A DNA stretch of 64,000 nucleotides from an uncultured Prevotella sp. (lineage in GTDB: Bacteria > Bacteroidota > Bacteroidia > Bacteroidales > Bacteroidaceae): NCBI GenBank assembly GCA_944319815.1, contig CALUEX010000048.1:124001-188000 (forward strand), in the 5' to 3' direction. A program made the position numbers and the translations under genes. The notes beneath the pieces were generated by a model that had not been told where the DNA came from, searched no databases, and worked only from the letters and a program-made list of their open reading frames with translations. This document shows, piece after piece, positions 1-8,002 of this stretch; within the stretch, counting starts at the first letter, position 1, and the number at the start of each line of letters is the position of its first letter.

Positions 1-678
<678 letters not shown>

Positions 679-810
679 TTATTTTAAAGGGTTAAAATAA
701 TTCCTTAAACTTTAAACTAAATACCTATATATTTATGCCATAAAAGCGGCCACACTTGGCTCTACAATCAACCATAACCAGACCGCCCGTAGGCTTTATC
801 TTTTCGAGCG

Positions 811-840
811 CAAAATTACAAAAAATATTTTATTACCAAA
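811..840 (-). promoter_or_regulatory. Bacteroidetes promoter of gap
   Basis: On the minus strand TTTG (837-840) is followed after 18 bp by TAATTTTG (811-818), matching the Bacteroidetes -33/-7 pattern. It predicts a start of transcription near 803 and a leader of about 130 nt before gap. Confidence 0.6.
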
Positions 841-967
841 GTAACTTTCCATATTAAATTATATAAAAAAGCCGTTACACCTCAAAACCTGACAATGCTT
901 TAGCGCTGATTAGTACGATATTGGAACATGGAGTTTACAAAACGAACGGGCGTAATACAATCGTTCA

Positions 968-1786
968 TTAGGCGTTTTCGGCGCTACTTGCCTTGCCGCT
1001 ATGTTTTACGACCCGTATACTCACTTCATACAGCAGGTAAAGTGGAAGTGTAACCAGCAACAGGCTCAATACGTCCTGCCCCGGCGTAATCATTGCCGCC
1101 ACCGTCAATATTGCGAGAAAGGCGTGTTTACGGTACCTGGCAAGTGCGACTGCATTTATTATCCCCATTTTACCCAAGATAAAAGAGATTATCGGCAACT
1201 GGAACACGACTCCCATCAACAGCGTTAGCGTCGTGAATGTTGACACATAGCTGTCGAGCGTTATCGTGCTCTCCACCCTATCGGACACGCTGTACGTGCC
1301 GAGAAACCTGAACGAGACGGGGAACAGCAAATAATAACTGACCAGCACACCTACCATAAAAAGGATGTAGACAGCGACAATGGCCTTAACCGAATACTTG
1401 CGCTCGTTCCCGATTAATGCAGGCGACACGAAACGGAACAATTCATATAGAATATACGGCGAGGCAACGAGCAGACCGATATAGACAGATGTTGTCAAAT
1501 GGGTCATAAACTGGCTTGACAGGTCAGTTGCTATCAACTTCACATGAAATTCAGGGAAACGGAAATCAGTCATGCCGACAGCCCTCGCAATACGCTCTAT
1601 CCATGAATAAGTGACAAAATCCCACTCGCTCGGGGCGAGCAGCACACGCCAAGTAACGTCCTTGAAACAAAAAACTATTACGGCAGCCGTGCAGCCCACC
1701 CCTAGCACGCGGAACACCATCCTGCGTAGCACTTCAAGATGCCCGCCGAAGGTCATCAAGTCGTCATTGCGGCCTTTGCGTCCCAT
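968..1786 (-). CDS. tatC: Sec-independent (twin-arginine) translocase subunit TatC
   Basis: TatC is the multispanning receptor of the twin-arginine pathway, which exports folded proteins across the inner membrane. The protein shows the N-terminal [10 protein letters not shown] signature (the TatC H-x-E-L-R-x-R region), then about six hydrophobic segments, including [20 protein letters not shown], typical of the family. The frame is open further upstream, but that extension overlaps tatA deeply and is rich in Arg/Lys. I place the start at 1786 (MGRKGRNDD), which has AAGG upstream and overlaps tatA by only 23 bp; the product is then 272 aa, a normal length. It is the last gene of the CXXX-peptide operon, which suggests a dedicated export role. 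No terminator is evident downstream. Confidence 0.93.
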   Translation of the reverse strand: MGRKGRNDDLMTFGGHLEVLRRMVFRVLGVGCTAAVIVFCFKDVTWRVLLAPSEWDFVTYSWIERIARAVGMTDFRFPEFHVKLIATDLSSQFMTHLTTSVYIGLLVASPYILYELFRFVSPALIGNERKYSVKAIVAVYILFMVGVLVSYYLLFPVSFRFLGTYSVSDRVESTITLDSYVSTFTTLTLLMGVVFQLPIISFILGKMGIINAVALARYRKHAFLAILTVAAMITPGQDVLSLLLVTLPLYLLYEVSIRVVKHSGKASSAENA

Positions 1787-2042
1787 CTTTTGCCTTGTTG
1801 ACGTCGTCGCCATTGGCCGTTGCGGCATCCGTCTTGGCTTTGTCGCCATCGCCTTGAATGTCGTCGTTTTCTGTGTTAATGGAGTTTTCCACGTCGTTCA
1901 CGCCTTTCTTGAACTCCTTTACTCCCTGGCCGAGGCCACGCATCATTTCCGGCAGTTTCTTGCCTCCGAACAGAAGTAATGCAATTCCGCCGATGAGCAA
2001 AAGCTCAGTAGTGCCGATAAATAATAGCTGTGTAGTCATCAT
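1764..2042 (-). CDS. tatA: Twin-arginine translocase pore subunit TatA/E
   Basis: A 92-residue protein with one N-terminal transmembrane helix ([14 protein letters not shown]), the diagnostic hinge [16 protein letters not shown], then an amphipathic helix and a charged, disordered tail ([17 protein letters not shown]). TatA oligomerises to form the Tat translocation path. It starts MM; the first ATG at 2042 overlaps the stop of the upstream helper gene as ATGA, which supports translational coupling. It also overlaps tatC. No tatB is present, as is usual in Bacteroidetes. Being embedded in a peptide-maturation operon is unusual and is discussed in the findings. Confidence 0.95.
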   Translation of the reverse strand: MMTTQLLFIGTTELLLIGGIALLLFGGKKLPEMMRGLGQGVKEFKKGVNDVENSINTENDDIQGDGDKAKTDAATANGDDVNKAKDGTQRPQ

Positions 2043-2314
2043 TGCCTAACTAAATAAATGTCACAAGTGTCGAAATTGATTTCCCAGTTGCCGTCATCGG
2101 CACTTTCCCATTTATACTTGTCACTCATCCTGTCCCACCAAGCCTGGAACTTGGTGCCTGTTGAACCGAGGTCAGTTACCAACTTCTCGTACAGTTCGGC
2201 GTTGTCTGCCGTCACAATCTTGGCCAACTCGTTCAGGCCGTTGCGGCGCTCGAACAATGCCTGTATTTCGTTACGTTCTTCGGGCGTAACACTCCCTACT
2301 AATTTCTTTACCAT
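2039..2314 (-). CDS. Small CXXX-repeat peptide modification system protein
   Basis: A 91-aa cytoplasmic-looking protein without signal peptide or membrane segment. It is helical in its first half ([19 protein letters not shown]) and ends with an aromatic, acidic region ([20 protein letters not shown]) and a single Cys near the C-terminus. I recognise it as the type annotated as 'CXXX repeat peptide modification system protein', always found beside the radical SAM genes; no biochemical function is known to me. It overlaps the upstream maturase by 7 bp and the downstream tatA by 4 bp, so it is co-translated with both. A precursor-binding or chaperone role is only a guess. Confidence 0.75.
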   Translation of the reverse strand: MVKKLVGSVTPEERNEIQALFERRNGLNELAKIVTADNAELYEKLVTDLGSTGTKFQAWWDRMSDKYKWESADDGNWEINFDTCDIYLVRQ

Positions 2315-3249
2315 TCTTTTCTTACTTCAAAGGGGTCTAAATATTCTATTTTCCTTATTTCCGTACCGGGCATGAACGTGCCGTGTTGCCTTATGGCGGC
2401 AAGGAGACTGCGCGAGGCGTTGCGTTCCAAGTGCGCCACTACGCATTGTTCGTGCGACGGTGTGTTCACCTCAAGCGTGGTCTTGCGGTTAAGCCACACG
2501 CAGCGGCGGCACTGGTATGCGTCGCACTTGCGGCAGAGCGGAGCGTGGTCGAGCCTGTACAGCTGGGCGTTCTTTATGTCGAGGCCGCCGTCAAGGCTGC
2601 CTACGGCGTAGCCGTCGTCGCACAGGTAGAACGCGGGGCAGACATAAAACTTGCTGTCTGGGGCGAGCGTTATGTTGGTCTCCCCTGCCCCGCAGTTGTT
2701 CATCTTGTCGAGCATCATGCGGTCGGTCAGGATGTTCAGCTGCGGCGACTTGCCCCCGGCATACATCCGTTCAACGTCTTTTGCCAGACAGGCCAGCACG
2801 TCTTTGTATTTGGCGAAGTCATCATCCGTAAATGTTTCCACGTCCGTCAGCACAACGTTCAGGCGTGTGGCATTTTCCAACAAATTCACGATGGCGTCAT
2901 GCCCTGCGAACATTTCCTGCTTGGTTAACCGCAAAACGTAAGTTCCACCGTTACTGATAGTTACGCCTTTTTCTTCAACAATACCGTCAATAACGGTTAC
3001 GTCTGCGCCGTCGGCCTTGCTTGCAGGCTTTATTTTGCTGTGGTCGATGCTTTCTATTACTGCCGCATATTCTTCGGGCAGGTCATAGTCGGGATAGACA
3101 AACTGTATGTTCAGGTTCTCCTTCATGCCGTAAAGTATGCCGGCCTTCAACGTTTCTAACGGCATCAGGCGGCGTTCCTTGCGGTTGTTGCCGTAATGGC
3201 AGAACGACACGGCCGTGTCGTCAAGCAATATAATAAGGTATTGTACCAT
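2308..3249 (-). CDS. CXXX-repeat peptide maturase: SPASM-like protein lacking the radical SAM CX3CX2C motif
   Basis: The 313-aa product resembles the proteins annotated 'CXXX repeat peptide maturase'. Its N-terminal two thirds has alternating strands and helices, as in a radical SAM barrel, but has no CX3CX2C. The C-terminal third is Cys-rich: NNCGAGETNI, FYVCPAFYLC, then LCRKCDAYQCRRC and EQCVVAHL, the spacing expected of auxiliary 4Fe-4S binding in SPASM/Twitch domains. It lies 6 bp after the true radical SAM gene and overlaps the helper gene, so it is likely a partner subunit that binds the precursor or relays electrons. The fold assignment is inference; the absence of the canonical motif is seen directly. 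Confidence 0.75.
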   Translation of the reverse strand: MVQYLIILLDDTAVSFCHYGNNRKERRLMPLETLKAGILYGMKENLNIQFVYPDYDLPEEYAAVIESIDHSKIKPASKADGADVTVIDGIVEEKGVTISNGGTYVLRLTKQEMFAGHDAIVNLLENATRLNVVLTDVETFTDDDFAKYKDVLACLAKDVERMYAGGKSPQLNILTDRMMLDKMNNCGAGETNITLAPDSKFYVCPAFYLCDDGYAVGSLDGGLDIKNAQLYRLDHAPLCRKCDAYQCRRCVWLNRKTTLEVNTPSHEQCVVAHLERNASRSLLAAIRQHGTFMPGTEIRKIEYLDPFEVRKEW

Positions 3250-3255
3250 CTCCGT

Positions 3256-4467
3256 TCAGCATTTTGCAGGGTTCAACTTCGGTTTGTTCGTCTCGTACTC
3301 CTCGCGCGCCTCCTCAAGCTCCAACTTGCGGAACAGCTTGTTCCAGTAATAGTTGTTGGCCCTTACGCGCGCCTTGTGCATCAGGCAGATGGCCGTGGAG
3401 CGTTGGTAGATTGTTGGCGTGTCGGCAGCGTCGTAGTTCTCGCCCTGACACCAGGCGCAGCCCTCTGCCACCTCGCAGTCGATGCACTTCTGCGGCGACT
3501 GCGTGCAGCGGTCGAGCGTAAGGAAGGGGCGCAGCTTGTTTTTGTCTATGCCGTCACGTATGTTGCCTATTATCCACGCCTTCTTCTCGCGCAAGGAGTA
3601 TTGGGCGAAGCGCGTGCAGGGATAGAAGTTGCCCTCGGCGTCTACGGCGAGCATCTTGCCAGCCCCGCACCAGTTCTGGTTCTGCGTAACGCAGTCAAGC
3701 GGCTTGCCGAGATGGTCGGAGAAGAACGAACAGGCATAGTCCTTGTAATAACCGCCGTCGATTATGGCGTCGGCCAGTTGCATCAGCTGGTCTTCAAACA
3801 GGAGGTCGTCGTCTTTTTTCCACACGTCCTCGAAAACGCAGTTGATGTTTACCTCGTGTATGCCGAGACTGTACAAGTGGAGTACGCTCTCCTTTATGTA
3901 AGGCAGGTCCTCACTGCTGATTGTCACCTTTGTCCCGGCATTCGGGAACTGCTCAAGCCACAGCGGAATGTTGCGCACCACGTCAGCGTAAGAGCCGCGC
4001 CCGTCGCCCTTGTACACGCGGTTTAGGTCATGTTTCTTCTCCGTTCCGTCGATGGTTATGCCGATGGAGAGGTGCTCGCGGTTCTTCTTTATGAACCGCT
4101 GCACCTTGTCCGTGTGGTAGTTAATGCCGTTCGTTGAGAACGAGAAGCGATAAGAGTTAAACCAGTGGTGGTTACGCCTGAACATCTCCACCTTCAGGTA
4201 GTCGCAGATTCTGTCTATCAGGTCTATTTCCAAGAACGGCTCGCCGCCGATGAAGTCCCAAACGACGCTCTCCTCGCGCATATCCTCCTCGTGGTCGAGG
4301 ATATAGTCAATAGCCTGTTTTGCTACCTCCCAAGGCATCCGCTCTTTCGAGTTCTTCCCTACGAGGTAGCAATATTTACAGGCAAGCTGGCAGTCCTTCG
4401 TGACAATGAAAGTAATGCTTTTTGCAATACCCGACTGCCATCCTTTGTCATTTTCTTTTATTCTCAT
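3256..4467 (-). CDS. Radical SAM/SPASM peptide maturase, CXXX-repeat target family
   Basis: A 403-aa radical SAM enzyme. CQLACKYC (Cys26, Cys30, Cys33) binds the SAM-cleaving 4Fe-4S cluster, followed by the GGEPF motif near residue 74. The C-terminal SPASM region has NWCGAGK, FYPCTRF, DRCTQSPQKCIDCEVAEGCAWC and AICLMHKA, enough cysteines for two auxiliary clusters. Such enzymes install thioether or C-C crosslinks on ribosomal peptides. The two multi-cysteine precursors in the same operon are the obvious substrates, and thioether (sactipeptide-like or ranthipeptide-like) chemistry at the periodic cysteines is the natural inference. It follows the lipoprotein gene by 7 bp and precedes the SPASM-like partner by 6 bp. 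Confidence 0.93.
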   Translation of the reverse strand: MRIKENDKGWQSGIAKSITFIVTKDCQLACKYCYLVGKNSKERMPWEVAKQAIDYILDHEEDMREESVVWDFIGGEPFLEIDLIDRICDYLKVEMFRRNHHWFNSYRFSFSTNGINYHTDKVQRFIKKNREHLSIGITIDGTEKKHDLNRVYKGDGRGSYADVVRNIPLWLEQFPNAGTKVTISSEDLPYIKESVLHLYSLGIHEVNINCVFEDVWKKDDDLLFEDQLMQLADAIIDGGYYKDYACSFFSDHLGKPLDCVTQNQNWCGAGKMLAVDAEGNFYPCTRFAQYSLREKKAWIIGNIRDGIDKNKLRPFLTLDRCTQSPQKCIDCEVAEGCAWCQGENYDAADTPTIYQRSTAICLMHKARVRANNYYWNKLFRKLELEEAREEYETNKPKLNPAKC

Positions 4468-4474
4468 AATTCAC

Positions 4475-4927
4475 TTAACGAGTTACAATCGTGTATGTTA
4501 CGGGTGTCGTGCATGAATATCGGCTATTCCGACATTTCATGTAATAATATATGTACGTTCTTACGCCATAACCTGCATGGGATTTGTCGAAAGTAGTTTT
4601 TGTCTTTGTACTTGCATAGACCCTCATGGATTCCGCCTCGGTTAAGTCTGACCTTGACGGAGTGCTCGACGGTTTTGAAGAATATGCTTTCCAATACACC
4701 GTACAACTCATGTTCTCCGTCTTGTCGCCACCATTGTTAAACCTTGCACGCAAGGAGAAACCATCCAAGTCTGTAGTAGTCAGGTACTTGTCAAGCGAAG
4801 GTTCTCCTATTGTAGTTATATCTACATCTATGTCTGTTGAATCTTCTATTCTTATTTCGTCTTTCTCGCAACTTGTCATTAAGAATAGCACAAAACAAAA
4901 ACTTAATATATTTATTGCCTTTTTCAT
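4475..4927 (-). CDS. Putative lipoprotein of the CXXX-peptide operon
   Basis: I place the start at 4927 (MKKAINILSF), giving 150 aa, because it creates a lipoprotein signal: a Lys-rich start, a hydrophobic core and the lipobox LMTSC with Cys20. CEKDE follows the lipid Cys, an acidic patch like the surface-export signal of Bacteroidetes lipoproteins. The mature part is probably all-beta, with a C-terminal stretch of Tyr, Thr and three Cys (MSCTV, MKCRNSRYSC). I do not recognise a family. It sits 5 bp after the large precursor and 7 bp before the radical SAM gene, so it is surely co-expressed. It could anchor, protect or bind the exported peptide. No CXXX periodicity is present. Confidence 0.75.
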   Translation of the reverse strand: MKKAINILSFCFVLFLMTSCEKDEIRIEDSTDIDVDITTIGEPSLDKYLTTTDLDGFSLRARFNNGGDKTENMSCTVYWKAYSSKPSSTPSRSDLTEAESMRVYASTKTKTTFDKSHAGYGVRTYIYYYMKCRNSRYSCTTPVTYTIVTR

Positions 4928-4932
4928 AATTA

Positions 4933-6156
4933 TTATTTTGAACCATTTACACATGAAGATTGGCAGTTTGTGCTGCAAGCGTAACTGCAGTCGTGGTAGC
5001 AACGATTATAACACGTTTGTGCGCAACCCGAACAGTTTGTGCCGGCACTGACATACCTACAACTTCCTCCGCACGAGTCATTGCAAGTTCCGTAGCAATG
5101 GCTGTCGCAAGTTGCAGCACAGTTATACTCACACCTTTCTTTGCAACCGTTTGAACAAGTAGAAGAACAACCGGAACAAGAGCTACTGCTCGTTGAATTG
5201 TTAGCGCAATTTGAACTGCAACCACCACCACAAGTTGTTGGGCTTGCAGTTCCATCAGTCACGGGGCGTACACTCTCTTTACTATCTTGAATCGGAGTAT
5301 AATAATTTGTTTTCCCCGTGGAAAGATAATAATGGCTAAAAACATAGGCGGACGTTGATTTATAATTGCTTGATGTTAGACGTTCAAATGTTCCTGTCCA
5401 AAAAGAGGCAGACCTTCCAACGCCCAACCCCTCATCAACAAGTATGCTACCAGCTGCTGGCAAAAAGATGCTGCGCCCATTAATTTTACTTTTAAATTTA
5501 ATGCCTTTAACACCTTCATACGTGAACCATTCGCACGAGCAATTTTCAAGCAATTCGTCAAGTTCGTCTTTTGTCGGAAGTTTCCAATAATTACCCCACC
5601 TTTTTGTCGCAGGGTCAAAAGATGTTCCAGAAATGGAGTCTCCCGTTCCAAATCCATTTTCCAAAAGTTCTTTTTTTACAGAAGAATAGTTATCAATACT
5701 TCCTTCAACAAATTCCAGATATGAACCATACTGCTGTGGTCTTGATGCCCCTACATTATACCGTGCCCACTTTACGCTCAAGCCTAAATCAACATATTCA
5801 TACCCACCTATTTCTCCTGTTGCTTTTGAAATTTCGTCTTCATCCCCAGAGTCAGAATTGTTACTTGAATTGTTTTTGCAGGTATTAGAACAAGAAGTAT
5901 CACATCCTCCCGTGCAGTTATTGGCACAATTTGAGCACGTTGAAGACGACGATTGCCCTACACACGAAGACGAACAATCTGAAGCACAAGTGCCCGAACA
6001 GTCCATACATCCTGTAATATCATCGTCGTCACCGCCTCCACAACTTGTAAAGATGGAAGGCACTACTATCGCAGCCACAATAGGCAAAGTTCCCTTTGCT
6101 GCTTTCTTAAAGAACTCCCGACGATGCAGGAGTTCTCCGCTGTCATTTGCCTTCAT
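4933..6156 (-). CDS. Chimeric CXXX-repeat radical SAM target: Tat leader, lipobox, two Cys-repeat regions flanking a FISUMP/DUF1566-like domain
   Basis: 407 aa. The leader HRREFFKKAAKGTLPIVAAI matches the twin-arginine consensus, ends in the lipobox SIFTSC (Cys39) and is followed by GGGDDDD, like a surface-export signal. Residues 50-93 hold two runs of Cys every fourth residue, each opened by CxxC (C50/53 to 65; C74/77 to 93). Residues about 117-305 form a globular domain with YEYVDLGLSVKWA, NYWKLPTKDELDELL and ESVRPV, the signature of Bacteroidetes FISUMP/DUF1566-type domains. Residues 309-402 carry 22 further Cys at period four in three runs. Known CXXX-repeat targets are small peptides, so an embedded globular domain is odd. 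It lies 14 bp after the short precursor. It may be a displayed adhesin or structural protein whose arms are crosslinked. Confidence 0.85.
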   Translation of the reverse strand: MKANDSGELLHRREFFKKAAKGTLPIVAAIVVPSIFTSCGGGDDDDITGCMDCSGTCASDCSSSCVGQSSSSTCSNCANNCTGGCDTSCSNTCKNNSSNNSDSGDEDEISKATGEIGGYEYVDLGLSVKWARYNVGASRPQQYGSYLEFVEGSIDNYSSVKKELLENGFGTGDSISGTSFDPATKRWGNYWKLPTKDELDELLENCSCEWFTYEGVKGIKFKSKINGRSIFLPAAGSILVDEGLGVGRSASFWTGTFERLTSSNYKSTSAYVFSHYYLSTGKTNYYTPIQDSKESVRPVTDGTASPTTCGGGCSSNCANNSTSSSSCSGCSSTCSNGCKERCEYNCAATCDSHCYGTCNDSCGGSCRYVSAGTNCSGCAQTCYNRCYHDCSYACSTNCQSSCVNGSK

Positions 6157-6170
6157 GTAAAACTATATTG

Positions 6171-6494
6171 TCAACAACAATAAGCATAGCACTGAATTTG
6201 ACAGCCTGAAGCACAAGTTGCCGTACAATCATATCTACAGCCACCTTCACAACCGCTACGACAGCTATTACACAATCTTGCACAGGAAGAAGAACAATCA
6301 TAGGAACATATCCCCGTACAGCCAGAACCACAACCAACAGAACACATATACTGGCAACTCATTGGTTCTTTAGCCTGCGTTAACATCGGTACATTGGTAA
6401 ACAATACTGCACCTAATATTGGCAACACCCCCTTTACAGCTTTCTTAAAGAATTCCCTACGCGATTGGAGTTCTTCTTTTTTCTTGTTTCCCAT
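6171..6494 (-). CDS. CXXX-repeat radical SAM target peptide (RiPP precursor) with Tat-like leader
   Basis: 107 aa and first gene of the operon. The leader has SRREFFKKA (twin Arg at 12-13), a hydrophobic stretch GVLPILGAVLF and a possible signal peptidase site near AKEP. The core from Cys47 to the C-terminus has 17 Cys: eight at strict period four (47 to 75), a one-residue slip (CNSC), then eight more at period four (78 to 106) and a final Cys107. Gly, Ser, Ala, Tyr and Asp fill the gaps. This fits the family annotated as 'CXXX repeat radical SAM target'. It shares its leader motif (RREFFKKAxKGxLPI) with the following precursor, so both are probably recognised by the same maturase and exported by the same Tat system. 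Confidence 0.9.
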   Translation of the reverse strand: MGNKKKEELQSRREFFKKAVKGVLPILGAVLFTNVPMLTQAKEPMSCQYMCSVGCGSGCTGICSYDCSSSCARLCNSCRSGCEGGCRYDCTATCASGCQIQCYAYCC

Positions 6495-6564
6495 AATAAT
6501 AAAAGTTTAATTGGCCAACAGAACTCCCTAAGTTAGGCCGTAAATAATATAGTTTTGGATAAGA

Positions 6565-6850
6565 TACTAAAAAGGGCGTGAGAGTCCTACTTCTCGCCTA
6601 TCCCGACTTTCAGGCTCTCGCATTGCCTCTCTCCCAGGATAAGCAACGCAGTTAGCCCACGCCGTGACATATTATAAAAGGTATGGATACAACTTACCCA
6701 TACGAATATAATACATCCCACGTGGACGTTCCCGTTGCCGCACCTTCCGAGAGAGTTCAAATTTGCGAGATTTGAAAGTCAGAAGATAACGTCCGTAAAC
6801 GTCCTTTACCAGTAAATAACCCACAAGCCCTTACAACTGGACTAACTGAG
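6565..6850 (-). ncRNA. Structured 5' leader RNA of the CXXX-peptide operon, copy A, ending in a terminator-like stem
   Basis: Seen on the minus strand. A short stem (6799-6802 with 6789-6792), a 7-bp hairpin with loop CTCGCAA (TTCAAAT 6770-6776 with ATTTGAA 6756-6762), and a long terminal stem. In that stem GGCGTGGG (6656-6663) can pair with the CTCACGCC arm near 6574-6581, enclosing TGCGTTGC/GCAATGCG (6643-6650 with 6619-6626). A run of T follows the last stem. The same elements, with compensatory changes, occur at 45466-45771. It reads as a cis-regulatory leader with possible transcription attenuation; the ligand or signal is unknown. Confidence 0.7.
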
Positions 6851-6856
6851 TCGGCA

Positions 6857-6887
6857 CAAAGTTACGATTTTTTATGTTAAACGCAAA
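6857..6887 (-). promoter_or_regulatory. Promoter of the CXXX-peptide/tat operon
   Basis: On the minus strand TTTG (6884-6887), 19 bp, then TAACTTTG (6857-6864): an exact Bacteroidetes promoter. Transcription should start near 6850, giving a leader of about 355 nt before the first precursor. Confidence 0.75.
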
Positions 6888-7311
6888 GAATTTAACGTGA
6901 AAAACATAAATAAATTTCATGACGAATTTTATGATGAAAAATATGCAATGACGGCGTGACATTATGCTTGCATTCAGAAAATCCGCAGCAATCGGTAGGG
7001 ACACACGGCTCGTGTGTACGTCATAATCAAGGAATTACGCCAATGGCACGGGACAGCCCGTTGCGCCAGATTTGCAATCCGCCACAACGGTCAGGCTGCC
7101 CCTACTTTGTGGGTGAGAGGATTCCAGCTTAGTCAACGGCAATTAGGATGTTTGCCGGTATTCATATATTTATAAGCACCTTAGACTATATACATATGGC
7201 GAAATGGCGCAAAAACAAGGAACATTAAAAGCGGGCAACACAATAATTCTTTGACGCAAGAACTTTGGCTTATATTGCGCTGATTTTCAACCAATTAGGC
7301 AAATGCCATGT

Positions 7312-7378
7312 TTTGCGCCGTAAAAGGACACCTTTTACAACGTGATAAGCCACAAACGAGCCTGTAAAAGGGTACAAA
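7312..7378. repeat. Dispersed intergenic repeat of AAAAGG/CCTTTT words, copy 1
   Basis: The stretch GCCGTAAAAGGACACC...TTTTACAACGTGATAAG...GTAAAAGGGTAC resembles stretches near 26806-26850, 45317-45352 and 63586-63632. All combine a (G)CAAAAGG or GTAAAAGG word, a TTTTAC or CTTTTAC word and an AAAAGGGCA- or AAAAGGGTA-like word in gene-free DNA. Confidence 0.4.
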
Positions 7379-7512
7379 ATAGGTTCATCCGCAAACCTGT
7401 TGGATGAAAAAACTTTCACAGTAAAATCAAACATAAATTGAATACATCCACTGTAGGGACATAATTTAACGTGAGTTCGGCATAATGCAATATCTCATAA
7501 ATATGTGGGATA

Positions 7513-7633
7513 CTTTTTGTAGGGACATAATTTATTATGTACGAACGTTCTGAAAGAACGTATTTAATACGTCTTTGCTACCTTATACACCTCTTCGCGG
7601 CGTTCGGACATAATAAATTATGTCCCTACAAAG
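7513..7633. repeat. MITE-like inverted repeat element, copy 1
   Basis: Perfect 25-bp inverted arms (7516-7540 and 7608-7632) with the core GTAGGGACATAATTTATTAT flank a short AT-rich interior. The same arm core and a related interior occur at 63322-63436. A degraded further copy (about 7655-7780) and a lone end (about 7453-7466) lie alongside, so elements of this family have accumulated here. No coding capacity. Confidence 0.7.
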
Positions 7634-7921
7634 TGTAATTGTTTATACCGAACTCGCGTTAATTTATTATGTCCGCACGCCGCGGAGAGGCGTATAAGTA
7701 GGCTATGTCAATAAAAACGTTCTTCCTGAACTAAGGACACGATTGCGTCTTAATGGAGTAATCTTCAAAATTATGTCCCTACAGAGGGGTAATTTCCCAT
7801 ACCAATGTGGCATTAACTTTATACCGAACTGACATTAAAATATGGATGATAAAAACGAGCAATAATTGCAAAATATAAAATATACTTTGATAAAAATGAA
7901 CAAAGTCAGGTCTTTGGGAAG

Positions 7922-7966
7922 TGTATCAAAATGGAGTTAACTCCCTATTAACTCCATTTTGATACA
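7922..7966. terminator. Perfect 19-bp hairpin downstream of fbp
   Basis: TGTATCAAAATGGAGTTAA (7922-7940), a 7-nt spacer, and its exact reverse complement (7948-7966). It begins 37 bp beyond the fbp stop codon. No T-tract follows on the minus strand, so it may act as an RNA-stabilising 3' hairpin or a protein site rather than a classical terminator. Confidence 0.5.
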
Positions 7967-8002
7967 TCCTCGGATTGGGGCTTTACCCAAATTCGTCAGG
8001 CA

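Larger units (their letters stand above)
6888..8002. other. Gene-free 1.1-kb region with dispersed repeats
   Basis: No convincing coding frame on either strand. It holds one copy of an intergenic AAAAGG-type repeat (about 7312-7378), a cluster of GTAGGGACATAAT repeats (7442-7790) and a perfect hairpin beside the end of fbp (7922-7966), described separately. The rest is AT-rich and without recognisable signals. Confidence 0.6.

Noticed and set aside
1787-1849. N-terminal extension of tatC to 1849
   Set aside because: It would overlap tatA by 86 bp and encode an Arg/Pro/Thr-rich stretch unlike TatC; the ATG at 1786 has a better upstream signal and family length.
6888-8002. Possible CRISPR array or insertion sequence in the repeat-rich gap
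   Set aside because: Repeats are inverted and few, with no regular spacing or spacers, and there is no transposase frame.
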